Shown one piece after another: positions 24,001 to 36,000 of a stretch of DNA of 64,000 nt (position 1 is its first letter; every line of letters starts with the position of its first letter). The notes beneath the pieces were generated by a model. The model worked only from the letters and a program-made list of their open reading frames with translations, searched no databases and was not told the DNA's origin. The DNA is from Nemopilema nomurai (Eukaryota > Cnidaria > Scyphozoa > Rhizostomeae > Rhizostomatidae), in contig ML133409.1 in assembly GCA_003864495.1 (NCBI GenBank), forward strand, positions 1,746,584 to 1,810,583, given 5' to 3'. Both the position numbers and the translations under genes were made by a program.

Positions 24001-27000
24001 CCTTCTTCTTTGCTGCAGTCTATCAGAAGTGACAACTGAACAAAGTGAAAAAGCAATCGTGGCATGCCAGAAGGTAGCAAACGAGACTTTCTAGACCCTA
24101 CGTTCAGTGACCTTTCTAGACCCTACGTCTGGATGTTTACAAAAACCTGCTGTGAACTATTTTATCATTGGCAGTTCAGAGATTTCTGTTTTTGAAATTT
24201 GTTTCAACTGTCTCAATTTCTGAAACTGGCCCATGTTTTTATTCAATACTGCACGGGTTGCTTTTTGATATTGTTTCCGTTATTTATATCGGAGAAATTG
24301 TTAAGATAGTCTGTAGCCAGAGCTAGATGATGATATGCGCATCTCTTCTACAAAAAACAACAGAAAACTTTATTATATCTTTGGTCAATATTGAAGTTGA
24401 TCAAAAGATGCAGATAGATTAAGTCCAGGCACTAATACTTTGTTTTGGTTCTTCAATGAAGTAATTCTATATTGGAAGTTATGAATGTTGCTTGATCTTT
24501 GACAACGTATATATGAAACGTCGTATATAGTTCAAGACTCGGATTTGTGAGTTTAATGAAGGCAAGTTTCCACATGAGACCAAAGCTGAATGCACAATGT
24601 ATTCTAGTTGCTACAACTATCGCCACTATCAACGCGTTTTCCTTCCTATTTTGAATTCATATACTTTCTGAGTTAGCAAGCAGTGGTAATAATCATATCA
24701 TGAAAATTTAAGATAAGCATCCTTGATCGTAGGGATGATGAAAAAACTGTTCTTTGCAATGTTAAAGGAATTTTAGAGATTGACTTACCAACTCCACTGG
24801 ATACCAAACCAGAGGTAAGACCACTTTGTAATATACATACGATATGACCTAAGCCATATTTTTAGTTTGGTTTTCTTCTGTTTTTCGTATTTATTGGTTT
24901 CAAAATTAGATGTCGGCACGTTTTATGGATGATTTTAAACTGTATACTCTGAAGGTTCTTTGTTAAACATTATTTCAAGGCTAGTGGGAAAGCAATGAAA
25001 TTCACGCCAACGTACTTTAGTCAAACGATCCAAAGACGAGCGCATTGAAACAAAAATAGAGGTGAAACTTCAATGCATCACTTTGATAGGAATTCGATGA
25101 ATACCCATAAAATACATCATTGAGTGAATATATAAATGATTTTCTATGCCGGGAACCGTCATATTTGTTTATAATTGACTTGAAGGCACCGGAGTATGAC
25201 GCAATACGCTTTGCGTGCATTGTGTACACAGTATGACGCAGTTTTCCAACTACCGATCGATATGAGTAGAGAGTAACTGCATAATATTTGCTATAAGCAG
25301 GGAAATCCAAACCAATTATGATTCAACGTCATAACTGCATTTACTTTGTCACCAAAAATTCACGAAAGCGTGCAGCGAGTAATGTCTTCTTTTGGATGTA
25401 TCTGAGTCTGTCCAGGTCTCAACTTCTGTGGAAAGTGAGTTTGTGGTCGCTTGCTTTTTGCAATCAGATGCCTGACTAAAACGGCTAGAATCTGTTGATT
25501 TTTTAAACTAAAACTTTAATTTCAATGTTGGTTTCAGTCGATACATACACTTAATAACACTTTAGATAAATCTTTCTTGTCAGACGTCTGCTTCTAAGAA
25601 TGTCGACCAGAAAGTACTCAGGTATTGGGTCGTTCGCTTTTCTACGAATGAAAGTCTTTTATATCTTTCTTTTTTCAAGTTTATTTTTTTTAACTAAGAA
25701 GGTCTCTTTCTGTCAGCCTTTGCCTTCAGGTTTTCTTTATGCTGTTGCGCGTCGGAACCTTGACCTCCCGGCACCCTTTCCCTGCATGCTTTCTTCAATA
25801 ATTCATTTGCATTTTCTATAAACAACAGCGCCTTCTGTGTCTCATGGTGGATTTTCTCTCAAGGCCGAAATGTACAAAACAGTGTCTTGTGAGAAACGCG
25901 ACATATGCGTTCGAAATCCCTCATGAATTATACAACGGAAGCATGTTTTGTAGCATATTCCAGTGGTCGAAAAGCTTCAGCAGAGCCTAGGCGTTGGCAA
26001 AACATCAAGCAGATATTTCTGTTTTCACGAATGTCATGGAGCTGATCTAGTCTTTGCTTTTATTTGCCAAATTAATTTTTTTAAACTAGAGACTAGATTG
26101 CCAAGTGCACGGCTCATGATCAACCTAGTGTCTATATTGAATGTAATACTCGCTTGTCTCTGGTCATCAACTTCGTCATCTATATGTCGACGTATGGACC
26201 AAACCCTGCAATGTCTCTCACAATTTGTGGATCAATTTTTAATTACGAATGCGTCTACGTTAATCAAATTTTGTGCCCTCCTATCATCGCTGTATCCAAT
26301 TAGGAGTTCGCTTCTTGGTCGAGATCATGAAGTCTTACTTTCAAAGGATGTTTTAAAACCCAACAGTATTTCGTGCTTCGATAGTTGGGTTATGGGAGAA
26401 AACGACATTACGATACAGTTGTGATTTGTGTTGTTCTGCGACTTTTTTGGGGTGTTTTAAAAGTAGTTTATTATTTGTCGATTATTTTAATATGTTGAGA
26501 TTTGTGATTTTATTTCATATATATAAATGAATCTTTTAGAAGAAGAGCTCTGATATATACTGATATATACACATATTGTTCAGAAGAGACTAGTTTTTAG
26601 GTAGTGTTCGAAACATGTAGAAAAGGTTTTAGATTATGAAAGTGAAACTGCCTCATCTGTCATGCAAATGGTAGTTAGCAGTTTGCAGTTTTCTTTTTGG
26701 CCAAAATGGCATTTCTCATGCACGGTTTTCAACAGAATTTATTTTTGTGAACGAATGCAACCTTGTTGTCCAAAAAGGGAACAAAAAATACAATTTACTA
26801 AGATGTTTGATGGTGATTAAATTTAATAAAACATTATTAAACATCGTAAAGCCTGGTGGCCAAACGAATAGAGCATGTTTTATGCGAGAGTGTTGGATAA
26901 TGCCGATGTTTTGTTCGTTTGGCCAGGACTTAAGATTTTAAGTTGAATGAAGCGTATCACGTGCATGATACCACGTGCATGATACCACGTGCATGATACC

Positions 27001-30000
27001 ACGCTCATGATTCCTCAGCAACTGCTCATTCGACATCTTTTGAGTTCCATGTCTTTTTCTTCTGGCTGGCGAGTTCATCGAGTTCAAGCGTTACATACAA
27101 TAGAGTTCTAATTTTGACTACGTAACATGAAGGGTCACCGTGAAATAATTCCAAAATACCCACAAATTGGCCAAACATGTCCAAAATCGGCTGAGGTATA
27201 GGCAGTGAAAGGCTTGAAGTTTGCTTACGGGTCATTGATATTTTGGCTCTGTTTGTGAAGTTATGAACAGAGACCAAGATACAGAGGTTTGATGGGAGAA
27301 GAGCTAATACACTTGTGACTGTGTCTCTCTTGTCTCAAATTTTGCCCATTTTCAAATTTTGCAGCAACGACTGTCACTGAGCGCATTCCCCGTTATAACA
27401 GTTTACCCTGTCAGGTTTTCTAACTGAACTTGGAGCTACACATGTCCACGTTCTTGCCGGGTGGTCAGTTTTCACAATAAAAGAGAACTCAAGTGATCGG
27501 TTACTTTTACTTATGCTAGCATCTTTATGTCATTTCATTACAGAGGTTATTAAATTTCAATACAAATTTTATTTCATTTCATTGTATTTCCAAGGCAGCA
27601 AGGCACTGTTTTTTTCTTCAGTGCTGCTATGAATGGTTCTACTAGTTCGAATCAATGCAGTATCAAAGGCAAGAGTTTCTTTGAGCGCTGCACACGATCT
27701 AACACTATGACTAAATTAATACGATTAATATGCAAATTAATCCAAAGACTTGAACTACCAGGACGTGCTTAGCAAACAAACTACAACTCTTTGCTCTACA
27801 CTTTTGCACCGATGCCCCAATCAAGGGTTTTAGCTCTGCTCTTTCCTGAAGAAGAAACTGGTCCTGCGTGTTACGTGATCCATGTGCGGAGTTGGTGACG
27901 TCAGCGGACTGTGCTCTGGCGTGAAATATACCAAGGATAAATCAACGGTGGAAAAAGGGACCGGTGACAACCAGCCCGGGGTGAAGGGGTTTGAATTGCT
28001 TGGCTTGGGACTCTCCAGTTTGCACACCTCATCCGGAAATACAATGTTGAAGCAACTCTGGTCTGAATTGTGCAAGTTCGAGTTTTGGCTGACCAAATAC
28101 GTTCTTTTGATTGAACTACTACTCGCACTATCTTCCCCGAGGCAAAAGCTCCCTTCGGTCTTCTCAGATGGCGTACTCTGAGCTGCATCGCTGCTTTCAC
28201 AAGCCCCTTCACTTGGTGACGGAAGTCGAATCTCGATTGACTGTCCTCTTCGCACGAATATTTTTTCCGATGTTCCCATTGCCGTGGTACCTTTCTCTCT
28301 TTTCAGCAACTTAATATCGAGGTTTTTGACTTTTTCACTGTTGCTATCATCTATGATTTCTTTGCATTGCAAAGTTTTTCTGGTATCTCCGTTTCTGTCG
28401 TGTTCCTTTTGGCTCCTTTGGCTTTTGTCAACAGTCCCATTGGAAAAGCTGCTTGCAACCCTACCCTTCTTCTGGCCCTTTGCAGTTCTCTGGCGACCAG
28501 TGCCCGCTTTTGGTTTTTCCTTGTCATCAATCTTTTCATTTGCTTTCTTCTTTGAGGACCAGGGATGCAAAACGATTTTCCTCCCTGCTATAGCGATACG
28601 AAATATGTGGGGCTCTGCATGTTGGTCGAAGTACATCGAATTTTTGCTGCTGTTTTGACTTCTAAGTGATGTTCTTTCTTTACATCCTTGCTGTTTATGA
28701 CGTTTTGCGTTTGCTCTAGACTTACTGAGATTTGCAATTTCAACAAGGCAAGGCTGGTCATTTCTGCCGCATAAAGTTCTTTCAAATAACAACCGGTCTC
28801 GAACGAAACTGCTGCCAAAATTGCTCGTGTCTTGCAACTTCTTTTTGCTTTCAGACCCTCGCCCGTAGAAAAACCAAGCCTTGAAGCTCTTCCTGCTTGG
28901 AAACTCATTGCGTCCCAGAGAAGTAGTCGAATAATTGCTGTTTCTACTTACCTTTCTAGAAGGTAGTGTTTCGCTGTATACGGATGTGCTCGATGACAAT
29001 ATATACCCGCCGTTATTCAAAGGATCCATCTTGCCTGCCAGGTCAAGGATATGCTTGCAATTTAAACTGCCTTTCCAAGAACCATTTTCTTTAACTCTGC
29101 CAGTATTTTGGTTGCCTGTTCTGTTATTCCCACGATGAGAAGTAAGCTTTCCTTCAACATCCTCTGTTTTATACGGCCTAGCGTTTGATGTAAACGCAAT
29201 CACTCGATGTGAACATTTCAATATACGATATTGGTAGAGACATCTGCAGATCTAATTAACTGCTCGTTGTCTATCTCATAACCTTATCGGCGGGACTGTT
29301 CTCTGCTCCTGCATATGCAGTGGGTCAGTCTACCCCCTTTTAACTACTTTCATTGGGTCGGAAGTCTTTTCTTTTTTGATTGACGTAAAGCATGGTATGC
29401 AAGGAGGGTACATCCAGCACTTTAATAACTTACAGTTGTCTTTCTGGTCAGTGTTCAGCTTTCAACTAAAGAAACCTGCTAGTGGAACTTTCCCATCTTA
29501 TTGGCAGGGAGTGGAGCCTAGCACCAGATAGTTCCCAAGTTCAGTCTTCAGGTTTCATACGAACACGTGTTTCTAGCTTCTGTGATCGAGGGATATCAGG
29601 ACTATTTGATATTTAAGTATATGAAGCCTCTTCGTGACAAGATTCCATAAATATTGTGTACACAGTTCGTCGTTTTCATTCCCCTTACATCTTGGATGTT
29701 TTTGTCCTAATTTTAAGGTATTAATTTGCAAGATAAAACGAATTTATAAAAATAATTGGAATTTCAAATTCATATTTTTAAACCTTTCATGACATGTCGC
29801 TATTCAGTCAATTGTTTTACTTTTATTGGTTTGGATTGTCACTAATACGAAATTAGATGTGAAAATTTTGAAACACCTAGCTTCCAACCTAAAAAGCACC
29901 TGGCGTGCTGTTCGGCAGTGAGGAGAATCAATTTTCCTACCATCTGATGGTGACAAAAATTGAGTATTTATGTGCAAGTTTGTAACAATAATGGACGAGC

Positions 30001-33000
30001 TCAGGTGAGCGGCCGTAGAAGTGAAGGAACCAAATAATGCGCCCCTGCTCCCACAAACTTTGATGTTGCTTCTATGGGGAATCAAAACAGTAGCGATGCT
30101 TTGGTAAATAGTAAAGGAAGCACGGACCTCGGTATGTTTTTAGGTGTTTTAGGACAACAACGATTGATCTTCCTAAAAGTTTGATGGGCAATCTTTACTC
30201 CCAAGGCAGAAATATCAACAAACCGAATCCTTAATATCTGCCCAGCGATATGGCAGCATCTCTCTTTGCGCCGACGGGTGGTGCAGAATTCAAACTAAAT
30301 GCTACGTCACTTGTTTTGATTTAGAGGCTAACGAAGCAGGCCAGAAACTGTAGAGCATGAAGGCAAAGAATAGTATTGTACATTGCTTCTTTGGGACGCG
30401 TGTCCCCCTTGCTTTTATATGGCTATCAACCAGCCGGACGAAAGTATTTGCAATTTCTTTCTCTGTTTTAATTATAATACTTTTAATTATTGTATGTAAA
30501 TAGCCATACAAATATTATTGCAATTGAAATGCAGGTAATGTATAAATCCGACGTCTTTTATGTCCATTTTCGTGTGAATGCAATCAGGTCACCCGCATGT
30601 TTGCCTCCAAGCGCAAAATTATAATATTCTCTTTGCCGACCAGCTAGGAATGCAAATGCTCATGGGCAGACTTCCCACTTATCTTGCCTGCTTTCATGTG
30701 TAGCGGTTAAACGCAAGGTTTCGACTTTTTAAGAAAAAATTTTCCAGATCCAAGTTTGTCTCGATATCGAAATTTCAACTAATTTTCGTATGCGTGAATG
30801 TTATTTTTTTCATCTCTCTGGAGATGCTTTTTGTTGATGGTAAAGGGATGGAGAAATAACGCTTTAATAACTAGTGGTTTGATGACGGTAGCTCCTTGAT
30901 GGTTTCCGAAATGGCAATTCTCTCAGTCGTTGATACGCTCAAGAAAGGAAAGATCATATTCCGAAAAGACAGTGGGAATACATAATACTGAGAAAACGCC
31001 AAGCCTCTACGAGCTTAATGCCGCCCATCAAAAAGGTTCTGAGCGCAAGCGTCTTGATTAACAGCAGTCGCTGGTTGTTGTTTTTCCTACTCTCTTTTGC
31101 GCAAGAGTTTGAGCTGCTGTTCACAGAGCCCTTTTGCTGTGGTCGAATATTGCCCAGCAAATCCTCTTTCGGTGATCGACTGCAACGCGCACCGCCGCTG
31201 CTTGGATTACGTTCATTAGAATCCACAATCACGTGGTTTGACTTGAATGTCCTTGCTTTGCATGCTTTTGCGAATGCCCAGCTTTCATTTCGACCGCGAT
31301 TTCCCGTTGAACCGCGACATGCAGCTAAATTGATATAGAACAAATATGATATTATTGTAATGTAAATCTTTCGACATTGATTGTAATGTAAATCTTCTCT
31401 CCTTCTGTCAAACTTTTTTTCAACGTTGGTCAATCATGTCTGCACGAAGACAGTTTTTCATTGTTTGCTAAACTGAGTCGTTGACTTAAAGTCATCATTT
31501 TGCCAACTTTTCTTCAGTATTATTCGGAATCGCCTGCATTGGTTTTGGCGCCTTTGGCAGTGGCATTATTGGCTTTTGAAAAGATTATGCCCAGGATGTG
31601 GCAGCAAGCACTTCCTAGCTTCATCTGCAAAGTTTTCTTGAATGCTCTTCAATTGAAGATTCTTTCTTGAGAAGTTCTTTCTTTAGCATCTTCTTAATAA
31701 GACTGACTCCAGATACCTTAATCAGCAAAGAGGCTTTTTACATTTCCTGTTACTCTTATCTACAAGATTTTAGTGCAGATTGTATCTATAACCAATTATT
31801 TGTTCATGTTAATGTTATAGATATTATTTTTAATTTTAATGTGTCGCTATACTCGAGGCTTTTCCATAGTTTTCGAGAGGTGAAATTGTCTCTTGTCCGC
31901 CGCGTTTTTTTCCTTTGATTCATCTCGAACAAGCGCTCCAATTGAATGAATACGTTATGGATATTTCACGGCAAACGTCCTGTAACGATAGAGAAGGAAG
32001 AAGAAGGACTGAGTTTAGAATCGGGACTCAGTATCTACAAAGCTTGCCAAAAGTATGGAACACTAACGACAATTCCCCATTTGCAGTTGCAATATTTTGA
32101 ATAAATTAGCATAATTAATGAAGTAGTGTTACCTAGTTAGTTGTCGAGCACGAGGCCATGGAAGAGAACTTATCATACATGGGCATACAATTAGGCCCTT
32201 TTAAGCAACATAACAGCGGTCATTCATCATCTTCCTACTCCCCATTCAAACAAAGTTGTTTCTATGTATTAGAGCAAATCAAGTCGCTTTTAGTTGCCAA
32301 CATTGTTTCGAGGGAAAAGGGGTGTTTGCGTTGGCGTGCAGGGCGAAAGATTCATAAAATTGTAGAGAAGTGTCGAGGTGCTTCACGTGCTGTTGATGGG
32401 CATTGCAGATCAAGGCGAACATTACCCGCATCAGGTAGTAGAAAGGGTGGAATGTCACATGACGTTTATTAAGGGGTGACGCTTATTTGCAATTGGAGTT
32501 CTTCTATGGCAGGGAATATTAATAGAGGCGGCATATTTCTTGAAGCCAGAAGAACCAGCTATGAGCTGACGGCGAAGAACAGGCCAGGTGTTTTAAAAAG
32601 GAGAAGCGCAGTTCTACTGTGGGAGAACATCACATTGTATGCTTAGTTTCTGTTCAAGTTAAGCGTTATATCAACATTCGTTATATCTTGCTGTTAGAGT
32701 AACAGCTTTAATCTTCTGTAGCTGCTCTGACTTGACCATGATTCGGTTGGCTTAACAGAATTTTAAATTCAGCAAGCATTCTTTCTGGCTAAGTACATAT
32801 GTAAAACCCTAATAATACCCTAGCCTTGTCCACTCTCCTTGCCCTCCTTTTTTATTAAGTATAAAAGAAACTGCCAAGGATGTTTAATCAAATGCTCTTG
32901 GATGGAATCGTGAAGTTTCTACGAAAGGGTCCGTCCGGTGAGATTTCAACCACCGAAGCAGGCGGCAAAGGGGCTACTCTACCCCTGATTAGTAAGGGCA

Positions 33001-36000
33001 TACGGAAGCCTGCCTCGTCGAACCAATGCTCGGAAAAGGGCAAGCAGGCTGCGAAGGCGATGATTTTCACAGGTGATGTAAATTTACCTGCCTTTTTGTG
33101 TTATACTGAAAGAATTTCGACCGTTCCTATCTTGGAGGCTGAACTTGGCAGGTGCGAGTTGTCAGTGGAGCGCTAATTGTAAACCATTGTATCACCTGCT
33201 TGCAAGCATTGTCAATCAAGAATACGCATAATCGTGGATTCGCCAAGTCGCAGACCCAAACACATCAGTCCTTCCTAAACATGCCCTGGCTCGGTAGGAA
33301 GAGGAGCTCAGTCGAGCGAAAGGTGCACACCACCGACTTGGTTGTCCTCGGAAATCAGATAAATATGGCGTCACGGAGAAATGGATCTTCGAGCCAAGCC
33401 AAAACTGCCCCTCTGCGTCTTTCTTCTGCTGCATCTGGACGTGCGTCGCGAGTATCGAAGAAGGATTGCCGGCAACTTTCGTACGAGAGTGATTTTCGAA
33501 CTACCTTCCCAGGAATAGCCTTGCACGCGCCCACTGCATCGCCAGTGAAAGCATCTACTGTGGATCGGGCCGTGCAAGTTGACACGATTGCGAGCTGTTG
33601 CCGTTTCGACGAGTGCTGCAAGATCCTCGTAACTCCCGAGGTCGATGCAGAAAAGCACACCCTGCACGCCACAACTGGCAGCATACCGGTGGATATGAGA
33701 AGGTCAAGCATCACGTTCAAGTCACACCGATTCATTAAGGTAAAGGAGATTGGCAAGCCGATTAGCCGTAGTGGCGGTAAGGAGCAGGCGCGATTCAACA
33801 GGCTGCTTGGGAACAACGACTTGGTGAAGTTTGCCGAGAAACTGAAGATGCTGGCTGACGGCTTCAACAGCGACAGCGAAGAGCCGCCTCCTGATCTCAA
33901 AAACAGCACCTACCTTCTTTTGAAAAAGACACAAGAGGTCGTGCTTGTGCAGTGCCCCGAAGACTTGAAAGGCCCAAGTTCTAATTCTGCTCCTGTCTCT
34001 GATGTTGACGAAGAGCTAGGAAGTATATCCCGCGGGTCCATAGCATCAATAGACATGACGATTTCGGACTTGAGTGATGTCAGTCCTGATATCTTCAAGA
34101 AGAAGAAAACCCTGTACCCAGTGCCTTGCCCTGCATTCCCTATGGAGGTTTCCTTTCCGCCAGTGCAGTTTGATTAAACGTGACTGTTTCAAAGTGACTG
34201 TTACCCGCGACCAAGCCGTTGATACCCGCAGGATGCCGTCGTGTTGTGATGTCATTTAATTCAGGTTACGGTTTACCGTGTGCCAACGAAGACGTTTTGT
34301 TTGTACGCGGATTGAACTGTTTGAAAATGCAGTGATTGCCAATTATTTGGACTTGCTGTTTAACAGGATTACCAACTCCGACTAGACCCTTGTGCTACTG
34401 ATGTTGAAACTTTTAGATACAAGCATTGAATCGAAACCTTCTATTTCTAGTTTATAGGTTTTGAACTTTCGTCTACTGTCAATAGGTTTTTACAACATTT
34501 CTTCGTAATTACGAATTTTCGTGGACATTCATCAGTAGACTGGTACCCATTGACTTAAAGAAGATCAAACCTTTCAAACCTAAGCCTAGGTTCACAGATG
34601 TTTCTCGGCTGCAACAGGAAAGCTATAATGTGTCTTGCAATGGAATCATTGTTAGTTTCCACCATACGAGCAGAGCGTAATGGCGTCAGGGCTTTCGACT
34701 TCAACGTAATTGTCGCTGTCTATGGTGAGCGTAGCCATCGTAACTGGGTTCACGTCGCACTGTCAACAATCGCCTATGAAATGTTTTAAGAGAATTTAAA
34801 CAGCGATGAAAGAAATATATTCTCTACATTTTTCGTTGGCCGCGCTCTTTATCTCGCCTGAGATATCAACACGATGTTTTGTCTTTGTTTCGTTTTTAGA
34901 AGGCATACATTTACGTTAGTATTGTCAAATATTTTCCATTTATGGTGCCATTTATGTGCAAGCAACTCTCTCTTTTGCTACACAGACTTGAATGTCAAGA
35001 TTGCAGTATTTGTCCTAAGCCTAAGCCATGCGTGAAGCCCCGAATCTCACAAAATTTCAGGGTTTAACATCTGCTTGTGTGAACTGGAGCGTTTGAATGA
35101 TTATTAACATACTGCGGGTGAATAATGTCTATAAGCGATTTTTCTTGAAAATAAGATGGTGCCGCAGTAGCTGGCTTCTTGCAAAGCGACTCCAATTTCA
35201 CCGGTCGTTGGTTCAAACTGCCTTCATGGTGGCAAGTCTTTCTCTCTATTTCAAAATCTTTTTTAAGAACATGGCCAGTAGCATATTCTTTTGTGTCAGC
35301 TTCCGATCTTTTTCCGACGATTGCATACCCCGGGGAATATCGGGTGATGAAGGTAATGATGTATGCAAAACTTGCGTTTTCGCTGTCATTTGCTTTTTCA
35401 AAATTTCGCAATACGAAACTTTAATTAAATAAATGAAGTCTTTGAAGAAATTCGGCCAGAGCTCTGACAGATGTATCTACTTTGAAGAGCTCTTCGTTGA
35501 CATTGGGGACCTGCTGGGCCTAAATCAAATCATCAAATGATCCGGCCGTTCCTTCTTATTACAGATGTAAGCTAGCGTGTGCGGACTCTTTTTGCGCAGT
35601 TCTCTTCCGCAGCGACAGCGAGCTCTTGTTACAAAAAGCAATCATCGATGAACCTATTTGATTGCAATTTATGCTTAGAACTGAAAATTACCACGAAATA
35701 TGAGTAGTTCAGGGCCTGGAATGTCTGAAATGTTCTCTATAGAATTGAAAACTTGCAGTGTCACTGACAGAGATATTGCCCAGAGTTTAGTATCGTTTTA
35801 ATGCATCATTTCCATATTTTGGCTACTTCACCATCTATCATGCTACTATATCTGGGCAGGTCAAACTATTTGGCATCTCTCTATATCAATGCCTATGTGG
35901 CGATGCTTTGTTTTTCTATTTTGTAACGTTATCGCATCATCTACATAGGTATCTATTCTTTGTTTGAGGTTTTAGTTCCTTAAAATGAGACGAATCGAGA

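Noticed and set aside
25963..26424. 153-codon plus-strand frame in the FANCL intron
   Set aside because: No recognisable domain, AT-rich composition like the surrounding intron, and no splice or promoter support.
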